Assembly: GCA_029961045.1 (NCBI GenBank) | Contig: JASBVN010000024.1 | Coordinates: forward strand, 1 to 64,000 | DNA from: Alicyclobacillaceae bacterium | GTDB lineage: Bacteria > Bacillota > Bacilli > Kyrpidiales > Kyrpidiaceae | Length of the DNA stretch: 64,000 nt | Direction: 5' to 3' | Shown: piece after piece, positions 16,629 through 25,376 of the stretch | Numbering within the stretch: the first letter of the stretch is position 1 | Layout of the letters: each line of letters begins with the position of its first letter | Made by a program: the position numbers and the translations under genes | The notes under the pieces: generated by a model | Database searches by the model: none | Told to the model about the DNA's origin: nothing | Seen by the model: only the letters and a program-made list of their open reading frames with translations

Positions 16629-17078
16629 ATGGCCGTGGATGTCGACGCGTATCTGAACCAACTGAAGGGTCAGGGATTGAAACTGACCGGTCAGCGCCGC
16701 TCGATCCTCGGAATTCTCCTGGCGGAAAACCGATACATGTCCGCGAAGGAGCTGATGGACCGGCTGCAGGAAGAGCATCCTCACATCAGTTACGACACCA
16801 TTTACCGGAATCTGAAAGTCCTCCGCCAGGAACGCATTGTGGAGGAATCGATGTTCCAGGACGGCAGCAGCCGGTTCCGCATCCGTTGCCGGGACCCTCA
16901 CCACCATCACTTCATTTGCGTTCAGTGCGGCAGAACGATTCCCATCGAATCCTGCCCGATGGAGTTACCCTTTCCCGTGCCGGACGGATTTCAGGTTTAC
17001 AGCCACCGGTTTGATATTTTTGGGGAATGTGCGGACTGCCGGGGTGTAACAAAACCGGCCCCTGTTTCGTCTAATTAA
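16629..17078 (+). CDS. zur: Fur-family regulator, Zur type
   Basis: A 149-residue Fur-family repressor. The N-terminal winged helix is SAKELMDRLQEEHPHISYDTIYRNLKVL (residues about 38-65). The HHHHF motif at residues 91-95 and surrounding ligands form the regulatory metal site. Cys pairs at 97/100 (CVQC) and 134/137 (CADC) form the structural zinc site. Divergence from a zinc importer and two Zur-type boxes support Zur over Fur or PerR; this is inference. The ATG at 16629 sits close to AAAGGGGG, and a GTG two codons later (16635) has better spacing, so either may be used. Confidence 0.88.
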   Translation: MAVDVDAYLNQLKGQGLKLTGQRRSILGILLAENRYMSAKELMDRLQEEHPHISYDTIYRNLKVLRQERIVEESMFQDGSSRFRIRCRDPHHHHFICVQCGRTIPIESCPMELPFPVPDGFQVYSHRFDIFGECADCRGVTKPAPVSSN

Positions 17079-17172
17079 CGGGTTTCATGGGCCATGCGGC
17101 TTCGGCCCGGCGCACCCCGGCCCGCCGCCCGTTGCAAACCCGAATTCATCAGGAGAGAGCGGGGGACAGACC

Positions 17173-17961
17173 TTGACGATTCGGCGCCGTCGATGGCCAC
17201 TGGCCGGGCTCATCGCCGCGGCCGTCCTTTCCCTCGTCGGTTGCAACTTCCCGGGGGAACAGCCGGCTTCTCCCGGAAATCCACCCCCGGATGCGCTCCA
17301 AAATGAAAACCGGCAACTAAAAGCCGAAATTGAGCAATTGCGGCGGCGCTTGTCCGCCTTGGAGCCGGATACTCCCGCCACTAGCCCGCTGTCCGACACA
17401 GACCGGCAAATTGCGCTGTTCGAAACCGCCCATTCCACGGTCCCCGCGTCTGAGGTTCTGCGCCGGGGCGAGCGCCTGTCCTTCTCTCCGGTGGTCAGCG
17501 ACGACCGCTGGAAACGCCCCGGCTATTCCGGGGTTTGGCACAGCACGTTTATGGACGGCAAATTCAGCAGCGTCGCGCGGTTGGTCGAACTGGCCTCCCA
17601 CCGGGGATTCGTCTACACGGGAGGTCTGTCCGCCGCCCAAGAACTACTCTATGGATTGGGATTGGTAACGGACCCCAACCCGTCGGCCAACCGGAATCCG
17701 AGTCTCCCCCTTCAGGACACCCGCTCGGACCACGTCAGCGTGCTGGTGGTATACGGCCGGGTAGAGGGGATCTGGAAACTCGGACGCCAAGTGGCGGTTG
17801 CGGTGGAACCCGCCCCGGCGGGATACCAGGAAGTGCGCCTCGACCCGCGGGAACTGCTCGCCCCGGATTCCGGGGATGCGACCCTTCTGTTTCACTTCGT
17901 CACTCCGGAAGGTCGGGAATTCGACCGGACCGTCGCGGATCTGTCGCCGGTTCTACGGTGA
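17173..17961 (+). CDS. Predicted lipoprotein with coiled-coil segment, unknown family
   Basis: A 262-residue protein with signal peptide PLAGLIAAAVLSLVGC ending in the lipobox LVGC (Cys at about 24), so it should be anchored outside the membrane. A Pro-rich stretch is followed by a short coiled coil (NENRQLKAEIEQLRRRL). The folded domain from about residue 75 on contains RGERLSFSPVVSDDRW, GYSGVWHSTFMDGKFSS and a beta-rich C-terminus. No family was recognised. The TTG start at 17173 follows GCGGGGGAC. It lies about 95 bases downstream of zur and may be cotranscribed, but no zinc-related motif is visible. Confidence 0.72.
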   Translation: MTIRRRRWPLAGLIAAAVLSLVGCNFPGEQPASPGNPPPDALQNENRQLKAEIEQLRRRLSALEPDTPATSPLSDTDRQIALFETAHSTVPASEVLRRGERLSFSPVVSDDRWKRPGYSGVWHSTFMDGKFSSVARLVELASHRGFVYTGGLSAAQELLYGLGLVTDPNPSANRNPSLPLQDTRSDHVSVLVVYGRVEGIWKLGRQVAVAVEPAPAGYQEVRLDPRELLAPDSGDATLLFHFVTPEGREFDRTVADLSPVLR

Positions 17962-18018
17962 CGCCGGCGAATCCGGCCCCACCGTCCGGAGGGACCTCCC
18001 GTACGGAAGGAACAATAA

Positions 18019-18046
18019 ACCTCCCTGCGCGACTTCGCAGGGAGGT
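18019..18046. terminator. Bidirectional hairpin between the lipoprotein gene and sodA
   Basis: Perfect 11-bp inverted repeat ACCTCCCTGCG/CGCAGGGAGGT with a 6-base loop, between convergent genes. The minus-strand side is followed by TTTATTGTT, so it probably ends sodA. The plus-strand side has only a weak T tract. The remaining intergenic sequence 17962-18160 shows no gene. Confidence 0.7.
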
Positions 18047-18160
18047 CAATTCCTCCACTCCTTTTCTCCGCCTCTACCGCGGGAAGCGAAAGGCGAGACG
18101 GATCGGTTGCATCATTTGCAACAAGAGACCAGCCCCACTGCAAGGAGCCAGAGTAGAGCC

Positions 18161-18775
18161 CTATGCCCGCGCTTGGGCGAACTTTTTCGCCACGGCGTCC
18201 CAATTCACCACGTTCCACCAAGCGGCCACGTAGTCCGGGCGCTTGTTTTGGTATTTCAAGTAATAGGCGTGCTCCCAGACGTCCAGGCCGAGAATGGGCG
18301 TATCCCCGTCCATGTAAGGGCTGTCCTGGTTCGCGGTGCTTGTGATCTCGAGCTTCCCGCCGGGTTTGACCACGAGCCACGCCCACCCGCTGCCGAAGCG
18401 TCCCAACGCCGCCTTGGTAAATTGGTCCTTGAAGGCCTCAAAACTCCCGAAGGTGCTGTTGATGGCAGCCGCCAAATCGCCAGTCGGCTCCCCGCCGGCA
18501 TTGGGTCCCATAATTTCCCAAAAGAGGGTGTGATTTGCGTGTCCGCCGCCGTTGTTCCGCACTGCCGTCCGGATGTTTTCCGGAACGCTGTCAATTCCGC
18601 GCAACAGGTCTTCGATGCTCTTGGCCTGCAGGTCGGGATGCCCCTCGAGGGCGGCATTCAAATTGTTGACATACGTCGCGTGATGGCGATCGTGGTGGAT
18701 CTGCATCGTCAATTCATCGATGTAGGGTTCCAAGGCGTTGTACGCATAAGGAAGCGGCGGCAACTGATGTGCCAT
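18161..18775 (-). CDS. sodA: Superoxide dismutase, Mn/Fe type
   Basis: A 204-residue enzyme that dismutates superoxide to oxygen and hydrogen peroxide in the cytoplasm. Metal ligands are visible: His27 (MQIHHDRHH), His82 (NHTLFWEIM), and the Asp and His of [10 protein letters not shown]. Length and motifs are typical of bacterial SodA. Mn is favoured by the Bacillus-like sequence, but Fe or cambialistic use cannot be excluded. The ATG at 18773-18775 follows AGGAGGGG. The gene is monocistronic between two convergent or divergent neighbours; no clear promoter box was found in the 18776-18900 region. Confidence 0.96.
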   Translation of the reverse strand: MAHQLPPLPYAYNALEPYIDELTMQIHHDRHHATYVNNLNAALEGHPDLQAKSIEDLLRGIDSVPENIRTAVRNNGGGHANHTLFWEIMGPNAGGEPTGDLAAAINSTFGSFEAFKDQFTKAALGRFGSGWAWLVVKPGGKLEITSTANQDSPYMDGDTPILGLDVWEHAYYLKYQNKRPDYVAAWWNVVNWDAVAKKFAQARA

Positions 18776-18901
18776 TCCAAATCCCCTCCTATGTAATCAG
18801 AATTGGGTGGTACGCTTCTATCGTACACGATTTTGCCGCAAAACGCCAAACTCCCGACCGCCCCGGCCGCCCCCTCCTTTCGCCCGGGAAGGAGCTCGGC
18901 T

Positions 18902-18929
18902 TTGCCCGGTATGTTTTCCGTGATACAAT
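18902..18929 (+). promoter_or_regulatory. Sigma-A promoter of the spermidine-synthase-like gene
   Basis: TTGCCC (18902-18907), 16-base spacer, TACAAT (18924-18929), about 35 bases before the start codon. Confidence 0.65.
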
Positions 18930-18964
18930 CAGTGGTGCATGCGTTTGTGCGGCAGGAGGAACGG

Positions 18965-20506
18965 ATGAAAACTCGCATCTGGATGTACGCCTTTGTATTC
19001 GTCACCGGGGCTTCGGTCATGACCCTGGAAATGGCCGCTTCCCGCTTTGCGGCCCCTTTTTTCGGCACGTCTCTGATTGTGTGGGCGAATATCATCGGTC
19101 TCATTATGGCCTCCCTATCGCTGGGATATTGGTTCGGAGGACGATTGGCCGACCGTCGCCCGTCCTGGGAAGTTTTGTTTTCCACTGTGGCCGCCGCCGG
19201 CGTGCTCGCTTCGGCGGTCCCCTGGGCCGGACCGTGGCTGTTTTCCCAGCTGAGCGCCGGGATCACCGGAACGCCGGTCCATATCATTCTCCTTTCCTTT
19301 TTCGGCATCATGATCCTGTTCGCGCCCCCGGTGTTCTTGCTCGCCATGGTCAGTCCTTTCGTCCTGCGGTTGGCCGGAGGAGGGCCCGAGGAGTTGGGAC
19401 GGACGGCGGGCGCCCTGTATGCGTGGTCCACCGTGGGGAGCATCGCCGGAACCTTCGCCGCCGCCTTCGGCTTCATTCCCCACCTGGGAACCCATCTGAC
19501 CCTCGTCCTGACCAGCGGCTTGCTCGTGGCGTCGGCGGCCGCCGGTTTGACCCGCCGGCGCCCGGGCCTCTGGTGGACCTGGCTCTTGCTCGCCGTTCCC
19601 CTGCTGACAGGCTTGATGGGCCCCAAGGCCGTCAAACCGACGACGGGCTTGGTCTTTGAACGGGAAACGGCATACCAGTACGTCCAGGTCCTGGATCTCC
19701 CAGACGGTTCCCGGGCTCTCGTCTTCAACGAAGGCGGAGGCGTTCAGTCCCTCCGGCGTCCCGGAGACGCTCTCCTGCCCAGGGATTACTACAGTTACGC
19801 TCCGCTTCTCCCCTACCTGGTCGCCGATCCGGGGGCTCCGGTCAGAACCCTGGTCATCGGGGCGGCCGCCGGTACCATTCCCCACTTGATGGACCGCTAC
19901 GACCGCGGCGATTTCCCGGATCTGCACCTGGAAGGGGTGGAGATCGACCCGGTGGTGGCCCAACTCGGTCCGCGGTATTTTGGCCTGAACCCCGACCGGG
20001 TGGCCGTCCGCGTGGGGGACGGACGCTCGTTTTTGGCCGGCAGCCGCGACCGGTGGGACATCATCGTCGTGGACGCGTACAGCCAACAAATTTACATCCC
20101 GTTTCACCTGACGACCAGAGAATTCTTTTCTCTTGCGAAAGCTCACCTCAATCCCCGGGGAATCCTCGCCTTCAACGTCAACGCCACTTCCCCGGATTCT
20201 CGGCTGTTGCGGTCCTTGCTTCGGACTGCAGGAGAAGTATTTCCTGAATTAGAGATCATTCGCGTCCCGGATAGCTATAATTACCTCGTGATCGCCAGCC
20301 AGTCCCCCATCCAAACGGACCGGTTGGAGCTTCTCGCCCGCAGGCGCCCCGACCTATCCATCGTCGCCCGGTCGGCTCTCGAAGGACGCCTTCCGGGACG
20401 GGCCGGCCGATCCGACGGGGGAATCCTGTTGACCGACGATCGGGCGCCCGTAGAATTTCTAACCGACTCGATGATTTGGGAAGAAGCCCGTCGCCAACTA
20501 CGGTAG
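18965..20506 (+). CDS. Membrane protein fused to a spermidine-synthase-like domain
   Basis: A 513-residue fusion. Residues 1 to about 215 hold six to seven membrane helices (for example TGASVMTLEMAASRFAAPFFG, WANIIGLIMASLSLGYWFGG, and a late WWTWLLLAVPLLTGLMG). Residues about 230-510 form a Rossmann methyltransferase-like SpeE domain. The nucleotide loop is VIGAAAGTIPHL instead of GGGDG, and the usual catalytic D-S-x-D is DAYSQQIYIPFHLTTREFF. This matches the fused, non-canonical aminopropyltransferase-like family, so polyamine synthesis is not assured. The ATG at 18965 follows AGGAGG. No SAM decarboxylase is nearby; an exporter gene follows 54 bases after the stop. Confidence 0.85.
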   Translation: MKTRIWMYAFVFVTGASVMTLEMAASRFAAPFFGTSLIVWANIIGLIMASLSLGYWFGGRLADRRPSWEVLFSTVAAAGVLASAVPWAGPWLFSQLSAGITGTPVHIILLSFFGIMILFAPPVFLLAMVSPFVLRLAGGGPEELGRTAGALYAWSTVGSIAGTFAAAFGFIPHLGTHLTLVLTSGLLVASAAAGLTRRRPGLWWTWLLLAVPLLTGLMGPKAVKPTTGLVFERETAYQYVQVLDLPDGSRALVFNEGGGVQSLRRPGDALLPRDYYSYAPLLPYLVADPGAPVRTLVIGAAAGTIPHLMDRYDRGDFPDLHLEGVEIDPVVAQLGPRYFGLNPDRVAVRVGDGRSFLAGSRDRWDIIVVDAYSQQIYIPFHLTTREFFSLAKAHLNPRGILAFNVNATSPDSRLLRSLLRTAGEVFPELEIIRVPDSYNYLVIASQSPIQTDRLELLARRRPDLSIVARSALEGRLPGRAGRSDGGILLTDDRAPVEFLTDSMIWEEARRQLR

Positions 20507-20560
20507 ATCTACTCGACCGACCGCGCGGGAGCCAAACCGCCGGAAAAGGAGATGAAGGCA

Positions 20561-22084
20561 ATGAAACAGACCAACCGGTTCTGGGTGACCGTTTGTCTCA
20601 TGGCGGCCATGTTCCTGGCGGCCATGGAAGCGACCATTGTGTCCACCGCCATGCCGACCATCGTCGGAAAGTTGGGTGGGTTCACCCATTTTTCCTGGGT
20701 GTTTTCCGTCTTCCTGCTCACCCAGGCTGCGTCGGTTCCCATCTACGGCAAATTGGCCGATCTGTACGGGCGCAAGCCGGTCTTTGTCGCCGGAACCGGG
20801 CTGTTCGTCGCGGGTTCGGCCCTGTGCGGAATGGCGCAATCCATGCCCCAACTCATCGCCTTCCGGGCGGTGCAGGGGCTGGGGGCCGGAGCCGTACAGC
20901 CGATCGCCACCACTCTGATCGGCGACCTTTACCCCGGACCGGAACGGGGCAAAGTCCAAGGCCTGCTCAGCAGCATGTGGGCCCTCGCCGCCATCGTCGG
21001 CCCGGCCCTCGGGGGCATCCTCGTACAAACCGTCGGATGGCCGTGGATTTTTGAACTCAATGTCCCCCTGGGCGTCCTGACCATCACAGGCATTCTGTTC
21101 TTTTTGCACGAACGCGTGGAGCGCCGCAAACGCCCGGTGGATTATGCGGGGGCGATCACCCTGGTCGTCGCCGTCACCGCCCTCCTGACCGCCCTGCTTC
21201 AGGGAGGAGTGGCCCAGCCGTGGAGCTCGCCGCAGATCCTCGGCCTGCTGGCGGTATCCGTCCTTTTTTTCGCGCTGTTCCTCCGGATTCAGGCCCGGGC
21301 GGAAGAACCGATGCTGCCCCTGGCACTGCTCCGCAAACGGGTCATCGGGGCAGCCAACGCCTGTGCCCTTTTGACGGGCGGAATCACTTTGGGGGCGTCG
21401 TCGTTTCTCCCCACCTACGCTCAGGGAGTGCTCGGCACGTCGGCCATCGCGGCGGGAGGGACGATTGTCACCATGTCCATCGGATGGCCCATTGCCGCGA
21501 CCCTATCGGGCCGGCTGATTTGGCGCTACGGATACCGGGCCGTCGAAGTCGCAGGCCTTTTGTTCTGTACTCTAGGCGGCTTTCTGTATCTCGCCGTCTC
21601 CCCGGCCTCCACTCCCTGGTATTTGGCCCTGTGCAGTCTCGTATTGGGAATCGGTCTGGGATTGGCCTCCACCACCCAAATCATCGCCATCCAGACCAGC
21701 GTGCCCTGGGAACAGCGAGGGATCGCCACGGGTTCCAACATGTTCGCCCGCATCTTGGGCAGCACTCTGGGAGTGGCCGTCATGGGAACGGTGGTTAACG
21801 GTTCCCTCGCCCGCTCCTTGGGCGGCACCCCTTTAGCCGGGCTGTACGGGGTCTCCGATTCCGTCTCGGCCACCAACTTCCTGCTCGATCCCGCCAGGCG
21901 GGCCGCCCTGCCTCCGGATCACTTGGCCCTGTTGACCGGCGCCTTGGCCGGCAGCATCCACTCGGCTTTCTGGCTGCTCGTCGCCGCCGGCGTCTTGGGA
22001 ATTGTCGCTTCTCTGTACATGCCGGCGGGGGTACCCGGTCCGCATCCCGACGATCGAACCCATTCCCGAATTTCCGAACGGTAA
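20561..22084 (+). CDS. MFS exporter, DHA2 (EmrB/QacA) family
   Basis: A 507-residue drug:proton antiporter-type protein, long enough for 14 membrane helices. It shows the motif MEATIVSTAMPTIV in helix 1, motif A GKLADLYGRKPVF, the PLGVLTITGILFFLHE region after helix 6, and GLGLASTTQIIAIQTSVPW in the second half. The substrate cannot be predicted. The ATG at 20561 is chosen since AAAAGGAG lies nine bases upstream; the ATG at 20552 is too close to it. It lies 54 bases after the fused aminopropyltransferase-like gene and may share its promoter. Confidence 0.92.
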   Translation: MKQTNRFWVTVCLMAAMFLAAMEATIVSTAMPTIVGKLGGFTHFSWVFSVFLLTQAASVPIYGKLADLYGRKPVFVAGTGLFVAGSALCGMAQSMPQLIAFRAVQGLGAGAVQPIATTLIGDLYPGPERGKVQGLLSSMWALAAIVGPALGGILVQTVGWPWIFELNVPLGVLTITGILFFLHERVERRKRPVDYAGAITLVVAVTALLTALLQGGVAQPWSSPQILGLLAVSVLFFALFLRIQARAEEPMLPLALLRKRVIGAANACALLTGGITLGASSFLPTYAQGVLGTSAIAAGGTIVTMSIGWPIAATLSGRLIWRYGYRAVEVAGLLFCTLGGFLYLAVSPASTPWYLALCSLVLGIGLGLASTTQIIAIQTSVPWEQRGIATGSNMFARILGSTLGVAVMGTVVNGSLARSLGGTPLAGLYGVSDSVSATNFLLDPARRAALPPDHLALLTGALAGSIHSAFWLLVAAGVLGIVASLYMPAGVPGPHPDDRTHSRISER

Positions 22085-22211
22085 TCGAACATCGCGCTCC
22101 AAATTTTTCTTTTCGAATGGGAAACATCCATTTTGAAAGAATTTTTGTGGTAACATAGGGAGGGTAGGAGAGAGGAAAACGGTTTCAACGCAAGAGTGGG
22201 GGCGATGGCCC

Positions 22212-22790
22212 GTGCAGAGTTGGAATCGGCTGTTCGGATCCCGCGCCGACGAACGCCGGGTATTCGAAGAGCTGTGGGACAAGATGTACCGCCACGCCTA
22301 CATGATCGTGCGGGACGACCATCTCGCTCAAGATGTCGTACAGGAAGCGTGGATCAAAATCTGGAGGCAGATCCAAACCCTCCGGGAGGCGGACCGGCTG
22401 GTGCCCTGGGCCACGCGCATCGTCCACCACACCGCAATCGATCATGTGCGCCGCCGGCAGCGATGGAACGAAATCGCTTCGGCGGACGTCTATGAGATAG
22501 AATGGTCGCAGGAAGGTCTCTCCTCGGAAGGACCCGAAGACGTGTTCTTCCGGAAAGTCAATACAGCCGAATTGGCGGACGCCCTGCAGCGGCTGTCGGA
22601 CGACCACCGGGTCATCTTGCTGCTGCGGTTCTATTACGAATACAAGTACGAGGAGATGGCGGACCTCCTGCAGATCCCCGTCGGAGTTGTCAAATCGCGC
22701 CTCCATCGGGCCAAAGCCGCTCTTAAGCAAATTCTGGAACAGAGTCGACCGCACTTGGCGGTGGGGGAGGTGACCGCCACCGATGAATGA
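22212..22790 (+). CDS. ECF RNA polymerase sigma factor
   Basis: A 192-residue sigma-70 ECF factor with only regions 2 and 4. Region 2 has HLAQDVVQEAWIKIWRQI and AIDHVRRRQRW. Region 4 has LSDDHRVILLLRFYYEYKYEEMADLL followed by the recognition helix VGVVKSRLHRAKAALKQIL. It resembles SigW/SigX/SigV-type factors, and the regulon is unknown. A GTG start at 22212 is used, preceded by GTGGGGGCG. Its last eight bases overlap the next gene, a membrane-anchored candidate anti-sigma factor. An AT-rich tract at 22100-22165 holds the promoter, but no clear pair of boxes was recognised. Confidence 0.93.
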   Translation: MQSWNRLFGSRADERRVFEELWDKMYRHAYMIVRDDHLAQDVVQEAWIKIWRQIQTLREADRLVPWATRIVHHTAIDHVRRRQRWNEIASADVYEIEWSQEGLSSEGPEDVFFRKVNTAELADALQRLSDDHRVILLLRFYYEYKYEEMADLLQIPVGVVKSRLHRAKAALKQILEQSRPHLAVGEVTATDE

Positions 22791-23826
22791 GTTCGAGCAA
22801 CAGATTCGGCGCGCTTTCGACCGGATGTTTGAAGAGATTCCCGTTCCGCCGCCCGACCGGGCCCTGGAGAGGCTAAAGGAACGGCGGATGCGTACCCGGC
22901 GGAAGATTTGGACCGGTGGGGCCGCCGCCGGGGCGGCGGCCGCCCTGTTGGCGATCGCCGCCTTGCCCCATCTGCCCCGACCGGCGGGATTGGTCTACGA
23001 CGCCCCCGCCTCCCAGCAGGAGACCCAAGGTGAGGCCGGTTCCGCCGGCAAAAAAGGGTTGCCTCCTTCGCCCCCTCCGGCATCCGGCCAGAACGGGACA
23101 TCGCCCTCCGCCGGAGACTTCCGGATTCCCGGGGCCGACGCCGGAAACGAGAAAACCGGCGCCGCACCTGGGGTGTACGCGCACACCGCGCCGGCCGGAA
23201 ACGGCGGAACACCCGGCGCCCCAGACAGGTTGCAGCCGGCGGCGGAATCCCCCGACCGGGGAGGAACGCCCGCCGCAGGGCCGCCGAAAAACCCGGCCGA
23301 TGACCGGAGACGGCCCGCCGGAGAAATCTCGGCGGCCGGATTCTCCCGGCCTCCGGATGCTCCAGGAGATTCGGCGAACAAAGGGGGGGCCGGAACCGCG
23401 GGAAACGCTCCGTCCGAACGGCCTCCGGCCAAGGCCCTTCGCTGGACTCCATACCTCCCGCAATACCTGCCTCCGGGGTTCGAGCCGGTGGTGGAATTGG
23501 CGTCCGTCTCCGCGGATCCGGCAACCGGGAGCGGCGGCGTACGTTGGACATACATCGGCCCAGGCGGCGCCGTGCTGACTATCGAACAACAACCGGTCCG
23601 CCCGGACACGGCCCTGCCTTACCCGTCCGCCACTTCCCCGTATCCGCAAGAACAGACGTCGGTGCGCGGCCGGGCGGCGGTCCTTCAATGGAACCAAGAC
23701 CTGTTGCACCTCATCTGGGTGGAAGGCGATACGCGGTTCGATGTATCGACCAACACGGACAAAACAACGCTTATGCAAGTAGCCGACGGACTGACTCCCA
23801 TGCGACCGGGACCCGTCCAACCGTGA
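22783..23826 (+). CDS. Candidate anti-sigma factor with DUF4367-like domain
   Basis: A 347-residue single-pass membrane protein. An N-terminal cytoplasmic part of about 42 residues (NEFEQQIRRAFDRMFEEIP, ALERLKERRMRTRRK) precedes one helix (GAAAGAAAALLAIAALPHL). Outside come about 165 residues of Pro/Gly/Ala/Ser-rich linker, then a compact C-terminal domain (YLPQYLPPGFEPV, VRWTYIGPGGAVLTIEQQP, VLQWNQDLLHLIWVEGDTRFDV) resembling DUF4367. Overlap with the sigma gene by eight bases, the GGGGGAGGTG site and the topology suggest it restrains that sigma factor. A zinc-binding HxxxCxxC motif of ZAS anti-sigmas is absent, so the mechanism is inference. Confidence 0.7.
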   Translation: MNEFEQQIRRAFDRMFEEIPVPPPDRALERLKERRMRTRRKIWTGGAAAGAAAALLAIAALPHLPRPAGLVYDAPASQQETQGEAGSAGKKGLPPSPPPASGQNGTSPSAGDFRIPGADAGNEKTGAAPGVYAHTAPAGNGGTPGAPDRLQPAAESPDRGGTPAAGPPKNPADDRRRPAGEISAAGFSRPPDAPGDSANKGGAGTAGNAPSERPPAKALRWTPYLPQYLPPGFEPVVELASVSADPATGSGGVRWTYIGPGGAVLTIEQQPVRPDTALPYPSATSPYPQEQTSVRGRAAVLQWNQDLLHLIWVEGDTRFDVSTNTDKTTLMQVADGLTPMRPGPVQP

Positions 23827-23854
23827 AAAGGCGGGCCGGTCGCTTTTGTTTTTT
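23826..23854 (+). terminator. Probable intrinsic terminator of the sigma/anti-sigma pair
   Basis: AAAA-GCG and CGC-TTTT arms with one bulged G and a 7-base loop, followed by a T-rich tail, begin at the stop of the anti-sigma gene. Confidence 0.5.
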
Positions 23855-23885
23855 ATATTTATGTGATATTAATTTACAAAATCGA

Positions 23886-23914
23886 TTGCCGCCCTTCTCT
23901 GATGACGCTATAAT
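23886..23914 (+). promoter_or_regulatory. Sigma-A promoter of the chemoreceptor gene
   Basis: TTGCCG (23886-23891), 17 bases, perfect TATAAT (23909-23914), 41 bases before the start codon. Confidence 0.75.
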
Positions 23915-23955
23915 GGAATAAAACATTACATTCCATCCTACAAGGAGAAGGGACT

Positions 23956-25362
23956 ATGTGGAAACGATTCCGGACGACGACGTCCAACCCGGCAACGGAA
24001 AGCGATCGCAATCCGGAAAGCCTCTCCAAAATGCGCTCTTTTGTCTACAGTTCCCGGGTGACCGCCGACCGGCTGTCTGCCGTGGTCAAAGAGGTGGACA
24101 CTTGCGCTGAAAATCTCCGCGCCATCTCCCGGGATTCCTCACAGTTGCAACACCGCATCCGGTCGCAAGGCCAGGCGGCCCTGGCCGAACTGCAGGAAAC
24201 CGCCTCCTCCACCGTCGAAGTGGCGGCCGCCGCAAACGCCATCGCCTCTTCCATGGAGAACATGCGCCGCCACAGCGACTCCACCCACCAATTGCTGCAA
24301 CGGGTTGTCGACTCGCTCTCCACGGCGGAAGCCACGATGGAACATTTGCGGGACACGGTTTCCGAGATCGAAAAAAAAGTGGAATACTTTGTCGCACAAG
24401 CCGGACGCATCGAAGAGGTTCACCGGATCATCCAGAAGACGGTATCGCAGACGACCCTGTTGGCCCTCAACGCATCCATCGAGGCGGCCCGGGCGGGAGA
24501 AGAAGGCAGGGGATTCGCCGTCGTGGCCATGGAAATCCGGAAACTGGCCGAACAGGGCCGGGAGGCCGTCCACCGCTCGTCGGGCATCCTCGAGGACATC
24601 GGGGAAGGCATGAACGCCGTGCTCCAGGCGGCCAAGGGGGGCCGGGAGGCGGTCGCTTCCACCGTACTCAGCGTGCAGAACATCATCCGCCAGATTCTAT
24701 CCATCGCCGACCAATTTACCCAAGTCAACCAATGGGTGACCGACACTGCACAAGCCAGCCGGACCCAGTCCGAGGCAGCCGCGGGAACGGAACGGCGCAC
24801 GGCGGAGGTCGCCGCCGCCATCGAGTCGGTGATCCAGGACGTTCAGACCATTCTGGGATATATGGATCGCCAGCGGGACCAAATCGACATCCTCCGGAAG
24901 TTGGCGGACCACTTGCAGACGACGTCGGACCATCTGGCCCGGTCTTTCGAAGAAGTTTCTCACCTCGTCCGAGAAGACCACCTTCTGATCGAAACCCAAG
25001 AACTCAGTCGCCACCGGGAACTTTTGGTCCAGTTATCGGAACATCCCGACATCGTTTCGATGGACCCCCGGAGACACGCCGAACTGTTGCGCCGGTTCCT
25101 CGAGAAAACGCCGGGATTCGAAGCGGTCTGGTCCAACCGGACCGACGGGTCCTTCCTTTTCTCGGAACCCCCGGCTGGACTCGTCAACGCCAAAGAAAGA
25201 CCGTGGTGGCAACGGGCCGTATCCGGAGAGGTATTCGTTTCCGAGCCGTACATCTCGGCCATCAGCCACCGGCCATGCATCACCATAGCGGTCCCGATTT
25301 TCGGGCCGGAGGGCGGTGTTGCGGGGTGCCTCGGGGCCGATCTCAAATTGCGCCGGGACTGA
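23956..25362 (+). CDS. Soluble chemoreceptor with C-terminal Cache-like sensor
   Basis: A 468-residue methyl-accepting chemotaxis-type protein without any membrane helix. A long coiled coil starts near residue 30. The receptor tip is at about 159-200 ([37 protein letters not shown] region), where CheA and CheW dock. The return helix runs to about 335. The final 110 residues look like the distal half of a Cache sensor ([48 protein letters not shown]). The order is thus the reverse of normal receptors and the sensor should be cytoplasmic. The ATG at 23956 follows AAGGAGAAGG. It stands alone between a terminator and a convergent kinase gene. Confidence 0.88.
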   Translation: MWKRFRTTTSNPATESDRNPESLSKMRSFVYSSRVTADRLSAVVKEVDTCAENLRAISRDSSQLQHRIRSQGQAALAELQETASSTVEVAAAANAIASSMENMRRHSDSTHQLLQRVVDSLSTAEATMEHLRDTVSEIEKKVEYFVAQAGRIEEVHRIIQKTVSQTTLLALNASIEAARAGEEGRGFAVVAMEIRKLAEQGREAVHRSSGILEDIGEGMNAVLQAAKGGREAVASTVLSVQNIIRQILSIADQFTQVNQWVTDTAQASRTQSEAAAGTERRTAEVAAAIESVIQDVQTILGYMDRQRDQIDILRKLADHLQTTSDHLARSFEEVSHLVREDHLLIETQELSRHRELLVQLSEHPDIVSMDPRRHAELLRRFLEKTPGFEAVWSNRTDGSFLFSEPPAGLVNAKERPWWQRAVSGEVFVSEPYISAISHRPCITIAVPIFGPEGGVAGCLGADLKLRRD

Positions 25363-25376
25363 ACCCTGAACCGGCC

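Noticed and set aside
22085..22211. ECF-type autoregulatory promoter before the sigma gene
   Set aside because: The region is AT-rich and has AAC-containing stretches, but no -35/-10 pair at proper spacing could be defended.
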